Positions 1 through 6,866 are shown, counted from the stretch's first letter. The stretch is 33,715 nt of DNA from Oscillatoriales cyanobacterium USR001 (GCA_001698425.1 MBRE01000002.1:1-33715), one strand, 5' to 3'. The notes: generated by a model not told the origin, from the sequence alone. Numbers and translations are program-made.

Positions 1-3
1 TGA

Positions 4-447
4 TTGCAAATAGCTGTAAGTCTACTACGGGGTTATTTTTTGATGTCTCAATCTGCAATTAGAGAAATGCAGAAACGCGGTCAAGGTGCAATTATCAATA
101 CTGGTTCTATGTGGGCTTTTAATGCGATCGCGGCAACACCCTGTAGCGGATCTTCAACCGCCAAAGGAGGAGTTCATGCCCTCACAGTGAATTTAGCGAT
201 CGAGTTTGCTCCATCACAAATTCGTGTCAATGCGATCGCTCCTGCCGTAGTAGAGACACCTCTATTTGATAACTTGTTGACACCCGAACAACTTGCTTCT
301 TTTAATACTTTTCATCCATTAGGACGGAATGGACAAGCTCAAGATATTACGGAAGCTGTCTTGTTTTTAGCAGATGAAGAACGCTCTGGCTGGATCACAG
401 GAACTGTTCTGCCCGTAGATGGTGGGGTAGCAGCAGGACGCAATTAG
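4..447 (+). pseudogene. SDR-family oxidoreductase, 3' remnant, probably decayed
   Basis: This is the C-terminal ~147 residues of a classical short-chain dehydrogenase/reductase, normally ~250 aa and NAD(P)-dependent. Visible are the mid-domain segment RGYFLMSQ, the beta-5 segment IINTGSMWAF with the catalytic Ser, the lysine in STAKGG, and the C-terminal VNAIAP and VLPVDGG motifs. Two things argue against a working enzyme. A TGA lies in frame at positions 1-3, immediately before a region that aligns with the SDR fold, so this frame does not continue into the Rossmann N-terminus. The catalytic Tyr of YxxxK is Ser (GSSTAK; codon tct at about 151-153, one base from tat). The upstream part lies outside the window, so a frameshift joining another frame cannot be excluded. 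SDR family membership is firm; the pseudogene call is inference. Confidence 0.65.
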
Positions 448-465
448 TTTAATAATGGAATATAT

Positions 466-508
466 GGCGATCGCTATTACTACAAGTCGTGATTTCTAGG
501 CGATCGCC
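466..508. repeat. HIP1-bounded 42-bp dispersed repeat, copy 1
   Basis: GGCGATCGC-TATTAC...AGTCGTGATTTCTA-GGCGATCGCC. Both ends are HIP1-type palindromes and the core is conserved. The same unit recurs at 2072-2300 (four copies), 4769, 6118, 6181, 7587 and 8606. This copy lies between the SDR remnant and the convergent LuxR-type regulator. Confidence 0.85.
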
Positions 509-552
509 TATAACATTTCGGTACTCAACCACACAGCAGCATTCTTTTAAAG

Positions 553-1260
553 TTAAAGTGTATCGCGCAATTTTGCCACCATTTCTGTGCGTGCAGAAAC
601 CTCTAGCTTCCGAAACATACGCTTTAAGGCTTGTTTAACGGAATTTTGAGTAATCCATAACTCCGTGCCAATTTCGGCATTGGTCAGTCCCTTAGCAACA
701 AGATTGGCAATTTGAATTTCCCTAGATGTGAGGCGATCGATTATCGGATTGGGAACCAAGGGTTGTTTTCGCAGTTCGGCAAGACGTGCGGAAAAATGGG
801 TGCAAACTGCTCCTAAACTAGCCAAATCTAACTGATTAAATGCAGGCACATGACCAATACGGGCAAAATTAACTGTCCCGATTAGCTTACCTCGTCCCAC
901 AATTAGACCAGTCATAATATGTTCGTGATCGTAGGTAGAACAGCATTTTTGGTACAGTTCGCTCTGCTTCCATGTTCCTTTAGGTAAAACCAACTCTTCG
1001 TGAGCTGGCGCATGATATTGCACAACATACTGCAACACTGGATCGACAGATTTACCAAACTTTTGATACCGATCGACAAATGTGTCTGAGACCCCCTTTG
1101 TATCAACACTATCAAACCCATTATCTGGGTTCAATAGATAAATTCCCCAGCGTTGCACCCCAAAATATTCGCTAATGCTGTCCATAAACCTGAGTCGCAA
1201 CTCTTGTTCGGTCGGTGCAGTAGCGATCGCTTGAAACAACGGATAAAGAGAACGAAGCAT
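553..1260 (-). CDS. LuxR-family transcriptional regulator with N-terminal sensor-like domain
   Basis: The protein has 235 aa. The C-terminal ~65 residues form a LuxR/NarL helix-turn-helix: LTSREIQIANLVAKGLTN, then AEIGTELWITQNSVKQ, then a recognition helix ending RMFRKLEV. The N-terminal ~165 residues resemble a GAF or autoinducer-binding-like alpha/beta domain and contain no phosphoacceptor receiver motif. The ligand is therefore unknown and probably a small molecule. The gene is transcribed away from the isonitrile-hydratase-like gene, with start codons about 92 bp apart. A regulator-target relationship is plausible but not shown, since I see no clear operator palindrome in the gap. The start at 1260 is the first ATG of the frame. 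Family assignment is firm; the signal is not identified. Confidence 0.85.
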   Translation of the reverse strand: MLRSLYPLFQAIATAPTEQELRLRFMDSISEYFGVQRWGIYLLNPDNGFDSVDTKGVSDTFVDRYQKFGKSVDPVLQYVVQYHAPAHEELVLPKGTWKQSELYQKCCSTYDHEHIMTGLIVGRGKLIGTVNFARIGHVPAFNQLDLASLGAVCTHFSARLAELRKQPLVPNPIIDRLTSREIQIANLVAKGLTNAEIGTELWITQNSVKQALKRMFRKLEVSARTEMVAKLRDTL

Positions 1261-1352
1261 AGGCTAAAAGAGTACCCACTTGAGGACTATTGATGTTAAC
1301 TGTCCTTCTCTACAATCATTCTACAACCAAATGTTTCAAACAACTTAGGGCT

Positions 1353-2048
1353 ATGTCTCACCTACAAATTGGCTTTCTTGTTTATCCAGATGTAATTCAG
1401 CTTGACGTGATGGGAGCTTATCAAGTTCTATCCTTTCCACATAATACCCAAGTGCATTTGATCTGGAAAACCCTGACTCCTATTGTCAGCAACGAAGGTT
1501 TGATCCTTACTCCAACCGTAACACTTGCGAATTGTCCGCATTTGGATGTCATTTGTGTTCCAGGTGGTGGTATGGGACAAATCGAAGTCATGAAAGACGC
1601 TGAAATTTTGGATTTTCTGCAACAGCAGTCCAAATCTGCTCGATATGTGACGAGTGTATGCACGGGTTCAATGGTTTTGGCGGCGGCTGGTCTACTGCAA
1701 GGTTACAAAGCAACCTGCCATTGGGCTTTTCGAGATCAACTGGCAATGTTGGGTGTTGAAGTTATTCATCAGCGAGTTGCGATCGACCGCGATCGCATTA
1801 CAGGGGCTGGCGTTACATCAGGAATTGATTTTGGCTTAACGCTGCTGGGTTTGCTGTGCGGAGAAGAAGTAGCAAAAATGACGCAATTGATGATGGAGTA
1901 CACACCTGACCCACCTTTTAATGCAGGTACGCCAGAAACAGCCGGGAAAGAAATCGTGCGACCATTAATGCAGTTTGGCAAACCTCTTCTTGATGCCTTC
2001 TTGACTCAAACACGAGACACCATGGCTCAACTGAACCTGAAAAGCTGA
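1353..2048 (+). CDS. DJ-1/PfpI family protein, isonitrile hydratase-like
   Basis: With the ATG at 1353 the protein is 231 aa and begins MSHLQIGFLVYPDVIQLD, as DJ-1/PfpI proteins do. An earlier in-frame ATG at 1290 would add 21 residues without family character. The nucleophile elbow is VTSVCTGS, with Cys103 followed by Thr104, and Asp18 lies in QLDVMG. These match the Cys-Thr-Asp arrangement of bacterial isonitrile hydratase (InhA), which hydrates isonitriles to N-substituted formamides. Other InhA-like stretches are HLIWK, the GGG turn after VICVP, and PPFNAGTP near the end. No AraC-type HTH is fused. The substrate is inferred from similarity alone; other DJ-1 proteins are chaperones or glyoxalases. 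The gene is divergent from the LuxR-type regulator. Confidence 0.85.
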   Translation: MSHLQIGFLVYPDVIQLDVMGAYQVLSFPHNTQVHLIWKTLTPIVSNEGLILTPTVTLANCPHLDVICVPGGGMGQIEVMKDAEILDFLQQQSKSARYVTSVCTGSMVLAAAGLLQGYKATCHWAFRDQLAMLGVEVIHQRVAIDRDRITGAGVTSGIDFGLTLLGLLCGEEVAKMTQLMMEYTPDPPFNAGTPETAGKEIVRPLMQFGKPLLDAFLTQTRDTMAQLNLKS

Positions 2049-2071
2049 TGCTAATATTGCTTCTTCATAAA

Positions 2072-2300
2072 AGCGATCGCTATTACTGTGAGTCATGATT
2101 TCTAAGCGATCGCTTCAACATCTATCTTCTAAAGCCGATCGCTATTACCGTGAGTCGTGATTTTTAAGCGATCGCTTCAACATCAATCTTCTAAAGCCGC
2201 TCGCGATTACCGTAAGTCGTGATTTCTAGGCGATCGCCTCAACAATCTATCTTTTAAAGGCGATCGCTATTACTATGAGTCGTAATTTTCAGGCGATCAC
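2072..2300. repeat. Tandem array of four HIP1-bounded repeats
   Basis: Four copies of the 42-bp unit begin near 2072, 2134, 2196 and 2259, giving a 62-63 bp period. They are joined by conserved ~20-bp linkers of the type TTCAACATCTATCTTCTAAAG. Individual HIP1 ends have drifted (CCGATCGC, CCGCTCGC, GGCGATCAC). With the flanking attC region it fills most of the 2049-2479 gap. I see no gene there. Confidence 0.85.
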
Positions 2301-2354
2301 ATCAACTTTGTTTGTTTTTTAAGTGAAAGGACGATCTATGGAATTAAACAATTA

Positions 2355-2440
2355 GCCTAACGTTCACAATCACCAGACTCAGACAACTTCGACTACAATC
2401 ATTTATACTCCAAAGTTCCGCTGCATTACACTTGTTAGGC
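2355..2440 (-). other. Integron attC recombination site (putative)
   Basis: Read on the minus strand, this 86-bp element starts with R'' GCCTAAC (2440-2434) and ends with R' GTTAGGC (2361-2355), perfect matches to the attC cores RYYYAAC and GTTRRRY. Inside each core is a 6-nt unpaired spacer (AAGTGT, GTGAAC). Next come L'' AATGCA (2427-2422) and L' TGATT (2372-2368), which pair as AAT/CA with one extrahelical G, the hallmark of attC hairpins recognised by integron integrases. A second inner stem, AACTT/AAGTT, follows. It lies 39 bp downstream of the leftward ORF at 2480-2917, in the orientation expected of a gene cassette. No integrase gene is present in the window. Confidence 0.75.
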
Positions 2441-2479
2441 TTCTGCAATATGGATAAGGATCGAAGAGAATCACAAGCA

Positions 2480-2917
2480 TCAATCTCTTTCGAGTTCTTC
2501 ATCAATCTCTTTCAGAACTTCTATAAATACTTCTTGAGCTAGCGAATCTAAAGTAGTCCAAACGCTTAATAGCCATTTTTTCCCTTCTTCTGTAGGCTCG
2601 ACGTATTGATCTGATTTATTGGCATAAGATACTCCTACCGCAATAACATGAGATGAATCTTCGAGACCGCCTGCAATCATAGCCTCAATTGGAGATCGAA
2701 TTAGTAATCGGGTCAAGTGAGATCTTCGAGAGCAAGCTGGTGAAATGATTGCAAATGCTGCTTCAACAAATGACCAGCAATTCGTTGCCCAGAAGGCTTT
2801 TCTAACATTCGCGACAAAGATCTCATCATTAAATGCTGAAGGATTAGCAGCTTCTTGCAAATAAAAATCTGCTAAATCAACTAAATATTTATTAGAGGAT
2901 GTCGCCCAATCTGCCAT
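2480..2917 (-). CDS. Hypothetical protein in a putative integron gene cassette
   Basis: The protein has 145 aa and I do not recognise a family. It appears mostly helical and soluble, without a signal peptide or convincing membrane segment. It has an acidic tail (IDEELERD) and an Ala/Trp/Phe-rich middle (FWATNCWSFVEAAFAII). The ORF starts with ATG at 2917. The context is informative: 52 bp upstream of the start, on the same strand, is a GTTAGGC core (2975-2969), and 39 bp downstream of the stop is a complete attC-like site (2440-2355). One ORF between an upstream core and a downstream attC is the standard layout of an integron cassette of about 614 bp. HIP1 is absent from about 2270 to 3048 although dense on either side, which agrees with acquired DNA. 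Confidence 0.7.
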   Translation of the reverse strand: MADWATSSNKYLVDLADFYLQEAANPSAFNDEIFVANVRKAFWATNCWSFVEAAFAIISPACSRRSHLTRLLIRSPIEAMIAGGLEDSSHVIAVGVSYANKSDQYVEPTEEGKKWLLSVWTTLDSLAQEVFIEVLKEIDEELERD

Positions 2918-2968
2918 TTCTGTAATTTCAGATGAAATAAAATTAAGACCCTAACGACTATTCAAGAA

Positions 2969-2975
2969 GCCTAAC
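2969..2975 (-). other. GTTAGGC core at upstream cassette boundary
   Basis: On the minus strand this reads GTTAGGC, the R' core consensus GTTRRRY, placed just upstream of the cassette ORF. Recombination would cut after the first G. I could not find the matching R''/L partners of a complete second attC on its far side (2976-3110), so it may be a decayed attC or a secondary site. Confidence 0.45.
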
Positions 2976-3018
2976 TTAGATTTGTAACGCGATTGCGGTT
3001 AATTACTTTACTGATGAT

Positions 3019-3060
3019 AAATTAGCGCAGATTCTACTCTAAGTCAAACGCGATCGCTTT
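3019..3060. repeat. Second dispersed repeat family, copy 1
   Basis: AAATTAGCGCAG, a variable middle, then TAAGTCAAACGCGATCGCTTT. It matches 5329-5370 over 42 bp with a few changes. It is distinct from the 42-bp HIP1-bounded unit but also carries a HIP1 octamer at one end. Confidence 0.6.
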
Positions 3061-3099
3061 AACGATATATTTTCTAGAGGTTTGCTGAAGGCGATCGCT
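3061..3099. repeat. Third dispersed repeat family, copy 1
   Basis: AACGATATATTTTCTAGAGG, then TTTGCTGAAGGCGATCGCT. A near-identical copy lies at 4740-4778, where it runs directly into a 42-bp HIP1-bounded unit. The two copies flank the amidase gene. The rest of the 2918-3249 gap contains the 46-codon open stretch described in the findings and no recognisable gene. Confidence 0.6.
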
Positions 3100-3249
3100 C
3101 ATCAAAACTTAATCTTTACGATCGCCAACAACTTTCGGAACTAAACAACGAAGCCAACCATTTTGCTTGCTTAATTCCAGATAGAAACAGATAACTTTAA
3201 CGGGCGTATCGGTTTGACATAACGTTCCGTCTTTGCTAATGCCAATTGT

Positions 3250-4728
3250 TCAATAACCAGGAGGGCGTTGGAATCTACCGACAACTTGATCGATCCGCTG
3301 AGCGATCGCCAGCAATTCCATCTCTCGCCACCGCTTTCCCACAATCTGCATCCCAATCGGCAATCCTAGTTGAGTTTTCCCGATTGGAATCACGACGACA
3401 GGATGCCCTGTGAAAGCAAATGGCATAGTATAACCGCCAGATGCTAGACCATAAGGAATCTTTCTGCCATCAATTTCAATTGCTGTTCCCGTGGGGCGAT
3501 GAGTAAAAGCTGAAGTTGCTGATACTGGACACAGCCATACATCCCAAGGCTCAAGGGCTTGATCCATTTGGACAATGAAGCGATCTCGCTCTGTCAGCGC
3601 CTCAAAATAATCTTTTAACTTCGGATTCAATAACGTGGGAAAAAGCTGACTCAAATTGCTCAACTTTCTCAGAGATTTCTCACCCTGAGTCGCCTCTCGA
3701 TACATAAAAGGCAGCGCACCGCGTGCGATTTCCCAATCCGAGGGTTGAGCATAGACGTTATTAAACGCTGTGACTTGATTGCAGATTTGAAACATACCTG
3801 CTAAATCAAGATTTTTTGGTATCCAATGTTGAACCTCTGCACCTGTTTGAGAAAGTGTCTGAGCAACTGTTTGAATCGCTTCCTGAATTTCTAAAGCGAC
3901 AGGAATTTCATCCAGTCCATTCATCCAAGCAATGCGGAGACTGGATAAGGATTTTTCGGATGGTGTATCGAGCGGAACGGGTGGTACGTCTGGCTGTAGG
4001 GGATCGGCACCTGCAATCAGAGAAAAGCATAATCGCAAATCCTCAACCGATCGCGCAAAGCATCCCACGGTCATCATTTGACGAATACATTTGGGCATCC
4101 TAGGCACTTCTGGAATATGCCCTCTCGTGGAAACGCGACGATCGGTAGGCTTTAAACTGTACACACCACAAAAGTGGGCGGGTTGGCGCATCGAACCCCC
4201 AAAATCGTTACCTAATTCCAGTGGCGATAATCCTGTAGCGATCGCAGCAGCACTCCCGCCTGAACTACCCCCCGATGTATAATCCAGATTCCAAGGATTA
4301 TTCACCCGTGGGAAAAGACTATTGGTGCTTTGGAAATCACCTGCTAGTCTTGCCAAATTCGATTTCCCTAAAATAATTGCGCCTGCTGCCTTTAATCGCC
4401 CAACGACCGTTGCATCTTGCTGAGGAATGTAGTCTTTCAGCGGTCTATATCCTGAAGTGGTTCGCAGCCCGACGGTTTCAAAAACATCTTTCACAGTCAT
4501 TGAAATCCCGTGAAGTACCCCCCAGTTTTCACCTCGTGCCAATGCCTCATCTGCTTGCTTGGCGCGTTGGCGCGCACGATCTTCATCTAAAGTACAAATC
4601 GCGTTGAGTTTAGAATTGTGTTTTACGATTTGCGCTAACTGAGCATCAAGTACCTCAACCGCCAACACTTGGCGATCGCGGATCATCTGGGCAAGTTCAC
4701 AAGCTGAGAAAAAAATCAGATCGTTCAT
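3250..4728 (-). CDS. Amidase signature family enzyme
   Basis: The protein has 492 aa, full length for the amidase signature (AS) family, which hydrolyses amide bonds with a Ser-cisSer-Lys triad. The triad is visible: Lys80 in SMTVKDVFE, Ser155 in TSGGSSGGSAAA, and the nucleophile Ser179 in NDFGGSMRQPA. The family end motif PVVVIPIG...LPIGMQIVG is present, followed by FQRPPGY at the C-terminus. No transamidosome partners (gatB, gatC) are nearby, so this is a stand-alone amidase rather than GatA; the substrate cannot be read from the sequence. It starts with ATG at 4728. The gene is leftward and isolated by repeat-rich gaps on both sides. The frame stays open for 46 codons after its TGA (see findings). 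Confidence 0.9.
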   Translation of the reverse strand: MNDLIFFSACELAQMIRDRQVLAVEVLDAQLAQIVKHNSKLNAICTLDEDRARQRAKQADEALARGENWGVLHGISMTVKDVFETVGLRTTSGYRPLKDYIPQQDATVVGRLKAAGAIILGKSNLARLAGDFQSTNSLFPRVNNPWNLDYTSGGSSGGSAAAIATGLSPLELGNDFGGSMRQPAHFCGVYSLKPTDRRVSTRGHIPEVPRMPKCIRQMMTVGCFARSVEDLRLCFSLIAGADPLQPDVPPVPLDTPSEKSLSSLRIAWMNGLDEIPVALEIQEAIQTVAQTLSQTGAEVQHWIPKNLDLAGMFQICNQVTAFNNVYAQPSDWEIARGALPFMYREATQGEKSLRKLSNLSQLFPTLLNPKLKDYFEALTERDRFIVQMDQALEPWDVWLCPVSATSAFTHRPTGTAIEIDGRKIPYGLASGGYTMPFAFTGHPVVVIPIGKTQLGLPIGMQIVGKRWREMELLAIAQRIDQVVGRFQRPPGY

Positions 4729-4739
4729 AGCTATATCAC

Positions 4740-4778
4740 AACGATATATTTTTTATAGGTTTGCTGTAGGCGATCGCT
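4740..4778. repeat. Third dispersed repeat family, copy 2
   Basis: Matches 3061-3099 with a few substitutions and merges at its right end with the HIP1-bounded unit at 4769-4810. It lies just upstream of the amidase start. Confidence 0.6.
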
Positions 4779-4810
4779 ATTGCTGTGAGTCGTGATTTTT
4801 AGGCGATCGC
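4769..4810. repeat. HIP1-bounded 42-bp dispersed repeat
   Basis: GGCGATCGC-TATTGCTGTGAGTCGTGAT-TTTTA-GGCGATCGC. A close match to the consensus unit, placed between the VOC gene and the amidase. Confidence 0.85.
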
Positions 4811-4851
4811 TATCTCCAAAACGCAATTGGTCTCAAATGACTTGTTACTTT

Positions 4852-5247
4852 TTAGACGGCGCTAATCGGGGAACAAAGCTCAATTAACGACCCTTCACTA
4901 GACCGTACATATGCAACCACTTGACCCCAAGGCTTAGTGATCGGTTCCTTAATGGAAACTGCACCAGCAGCAACTGCCTTATCATAGGCTAATACCACAT
5001 CATCGGTGACGAACGCAAACTCAATGCCAAGAGGCGTAGTATGAAGATCGGTTTTTTGATAATGCCCGTCGAGATTCATTGCACCCATATCATGCGAGGC
5101 AAAAGCAAGCACCGTTTCACCCGTATTCAACTCACCATACTGACCAGATTCATGCAAAAAGCGTGTTTCAAAGCCGAATGCATTCTTGTAAAATTTCAGT
5201 GCATCCGCGACCGATGAGACATAGACAATGGTGTAGCCAAATTTCAT
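4852..5247 (-). CDS. VOC (glyoxalase/bleomycin resistance) superfamily protein
   Basis: The protein has 131 aa, a single-chain VOC module made of two beta-alpha-beta-beta-beta repeats. Visible are the opening FGYTIVYVSSVADALKFYKN, the FGFE turn, and the second repeat with VAAGAVSIKEPITKPWGQ and a C-terminal EGSLIELCSP in which the Glu is a usual metal ligand. Members include glyoxalase I, extradiol dioxygenases, fosfomycin and bleomycin resistance proteins and many uncharacterised proteins; the reaction here cannot be assigned. It starts with ATG at 5247 and stands alone, downstream of a repeat-rich gap. Family assignment is firm, function unknown. Confidence 0.85.
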   Translation of the reverse strand: MKFGYTIVYVSSVADALKFYKNAFGFETRFLHESGQYGELNTGETVLAFASHDMGAMNLDGHYQKTDLHTTPLGIEFAFVTDDVVLAYDKAVAAGAVSIKEPITKPWGQVVAYVRSSEGSLIELCSPISAV

Positions 5248-5328
5248 ATTTTTACCTTTTTGGGCGTGGAAAGTGGCGACGAACTAGGGGCTATAACGAA
5301 ATTGCAGTTTGATTCCTTTATCAAAGAC

Positions 5329-5370
5329 AAATTATCGCAGACAAATAATTAAGTCAAGCGCGATCGCTTT
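5329..5370. repeat. Second dispersed repeat family, copy 2
   Basis: AAATTATCGCAG, then TAAGTCAAGCGCGATCGCTTT at the right end; partner of 3019-3060. It lies in the gap between the VOC gene and the antitoxin gene. Confidence 0.6.
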
Positions 5371-5430
5371 GTGATTGAGATTAGGGGCGATCTGCTAAAA
5401 TGAATACCAAAGGCTACTTTGGCTAAAACC

Positions 5431-5670
5431 ATGACCACAATAACTCTAGAGCTACCACAAAATATTTATGAGCCTTTGCAAAAAGCCGCCGCAAAAGCAG
5501 GACTATCCCCACAAGAACTAATCACCAAATTACTGGGACAGACTATACAAGCCTTTGCTGACGATCCTCTAGAAGAGTTTATCGGTGCTTTTCGTAGTGA
5601 CATTCCCGATTGGGGCGCAAATCACGATCGCTATCTTGGACAAGAATTACTAGAAAATCATAATGCCTGA
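5431..5670 (+). CDS. Antitoxin-like protein of a type II toxin-antitoxin pair
   Basis: The protein has 79 aa from the ATG at 5431; an upstream TTG at 5419 would add four residues. It opens TTITLELPQNIYEPLQKAAA, a short beta strand followed by helices, as in ribbon-helix-helix or VapB-like antitoxins. The acidic C-terminus would wrap the toxin. Its last 8 bp overlap the start of the PIN-domain ORF (ATGCCTGA), so the two are translationally coupled in the usual antitoxin-first order. In such pairs the antitoxin neutralises the ribonuclease and represses its own promoter. The exact subfamily is uncertain. Because the partner is frameshifted, this gene may now be an orphan antitoxin. Confidence 0.7.
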   Translation: MTTITLELPQNIYEPLQKAAAKAGLSPQELITKLLGQTIQAFADDPLEEFIGAFRSDIPDWGANHDRYLGQELLENHNA

Positions 5671-6083
5671 GCTATTTATCGATACATCAGGCTGGGCAAA
5701 TCTGATAGATATCAGTCAGCCTTTTCACTCTCTCAGCGCGAAGATATATCAAAATGCGCGTTCTCAAAAACACGAAATCATCACTACAAGTTATATCGTT
5801 ACAGAGCTTGTTGCTCTACTTTCTAGCCCACTTCGCATACCTAGACCAAAAGCGATCGCTTTTATCCAAAGTTTAAAAACTTCTCCCTATGTAGAAGTTA
5901 TCCATATCAGCAAAGAGATCGATCGATACAAAAGCATGGGAACTCTTAATCAACAGACCAGATAAAGAATGGAGTCTTGTTGACTGTTCTAGTTTCATTG
6001 TCATGCAAGAATGCAAAATTACTGAATCTCTGACAAGCGATCGTCATTTTGAACAAGCAGGATTTATTCGTTTATTGAAATAG
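5663..6083 (+). pseudogene. PIN-domain (VapC-like) toxin, frameshifted
   Basis: The first frame (5663 to about 5930) encodes the N-terminal half of a PIN ribonuclease. It has the first acidic residue in FIDTSGW and the second in VTELVALL. After IDRYK it runs into a stop near 5965. If one A of the AAAA run at 5930-5933 is skipped, the frame continues as AWELLINRPDKEWSLVDC, then a segment with FIVMQ, and ends TSDRHFEQAGFIRLLK at a TAG at 6081-6083. The remaining PIN acidic residues (VDCSSF and TSDRHF) lie in this second part. Removing one base leaves exactly 140 codons, a normal PIN length. As it stands the product would lack half its active site. A sequencing error in the A run is the main alternative. 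Confidence 0.8.
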
Positions 6084-6117
6084 CGATCGCTGTTCTGATG
6101 TGATTGTTTGTGTTGGG

Positions 6118-6160
6118 GGCGATCGCTATTACCGTAAGTCGTGATTTCTAGGCGATCGCC
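6118..6160. repeat. HIP1-bounded 42-bp dispersed repeat
   Basis: GGCGATCGC-TATTACCGTAAGTCGTGAT-TTCTA-GGCGATCGCC, followed by the linker TCAACAATCTATTTCCTCAA and another unit at 6181. This is the same two-unit arrangement as in the 2072-2300 array. Confidence 0.85.
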
Positions 6161-6180
6161 TCAACAATCTATTTCCTCAA

Positions 6181-6222
6181 GGCGATCGCTATTCCCGTGA
6201 GTCGTGATTATTAGGCGATCGC
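6181..6222. repeat. HIP1-bounded 42-bp repeat overlapping the GNAT gene end
   Basis: GGCGATCGC-TATTCCCGTGAGTCGTGAT-TATTA-GGCGATCGC. On the minus strand it supplies the last ten codons (RSPNNHDSRE) and the TAG stop of the acetyltransferase gene. Confidence 0.85.
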
Positions 6223-6866
6223 ATCATCATCCATAAGGGCGGTGCATCGTTGAGAATTCGCAATTCATCGCGTACCACAAATCCATGCCGTTGATAGAAT
6301 TTTACGGCGCGATCAGTGGAAGTAAAGAGATAGCAAATCTCACCTTGTCGATCGGCTTGCTGCAAAACAGGTTGCAATAGCATACTACCTATCCCTTTGC
6401 CTTGCGTAGTTGGTGATACTGCTAATCCATCTAGATACCAGTGCGGAGTTGGACAGTCACGCAGGCGATAGGCTTCCGTTTTAGTCAAGGTGTTGAGAAT
6501 TCGGCTTGTGGAACGAAAACCACTCTGTAGGAATATTTCAAAAATCAAGGGAAGTGATTGTAGTAATGAAGGTGACTTGGCGTTAGGAGGCAACCAACTA
6601 GCAATCCCTAACAGTTGAGAGCTACCGATCGATGCCGAAGCGTTACTATTACTGTGATGACTGGCATAGACATTTCCTAAATGAATATCGTGATTGATCA
6701 TTTCGCTCCAAGCTTTTTCGAGGATTTTCACGCGATGCCGTTCGTTGGGCATGAGATAGCAACATACGGGATCTGGCAAGAAGGTTTCAGCCATCAATTT
6801 TGCAGCATCACGAATTTGAGATTGCTGAAGAGAGAGGATTTGTATGTCTTCATTTTTAATAGTCAT
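6189..6866 (-). CDS. GNAT-family N-acetyltransferase
   Basis: The protein has 225 aa. Motif A of the GNAT fold is clear: YLDGLAVSPTTQGKGIGSML, with the acetyl-CoA pyrophosphate-binding QGKGIG, followed by the C-terminal FTSTDRAVKFYQRHGFVVRD. The N-terminal half (LMAETFLPDPVCCYLMP) fits GNATs that act on small amines or antibiotics, but the substrate is not identifiable. It lies 37 bp downstream of the TetR-family gene on the same strand and is probably co-transcribed and repressed with it, a frequent detoxification arrangement. Its last ten codons and stop codon come from a dispersed repeat (6181-6222), so the original C-terminus was probably replaced or extended. Confidence 0.85.
   Translation of the reverse strand: MTIKNEDIQILSLQQSQIRDAAKLMAETFLPDPVCCYLMPNERHRVKILEKAWSEMINHDIHLGNVYASHHSNSNASASIGSSQLLGIASWLPPNAKSPSLLQSLPLIFEIFLQSGFRSTSRILNTLTKTEAYRLRDCPTPHWYLDGLAVSPTTQGKGIGSMLLQPVLQQADRQGEICYLFTSTDRAVKFYQRHGFVVRDELRILNDAPPLWMMMRSPNNHDSRE

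Noticed and set aside
2072..2300. Evenly spaced repeats, possible CRISPR array
   Set aside because: The repeats are HIP1-bounded and degenerate, and the intervening ~20-bp linkers are similar to each other, not unique spacers. There are no cas genes.
2949..2955. CCCTAAC near the cassette start as a second attC core
   Set aside because: The first base does not fit RYYYAAC, its minus-strand reading GTTAGGG fails GTTRRRY, and no partner arms were found.
3171..3356. 61-aa ORF overlapping the amidase 3' end
   Set aside because: It is a shadow frame. The amidase frame has the triad and the family C-terminus.
3250..4728. Amidase as GatA of the tRNA amidotransferase
   Set aside because: No gatB or gatC nearby, and the sequence context is that of a stand-alone amidase signature enzyme.
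5920..5945. Programmed frameshift in the PIN toxin gene
   Set aside because: No known slippery heptamer or downstream structure is apparent. A simple one-base insertion in an A run explains it better.
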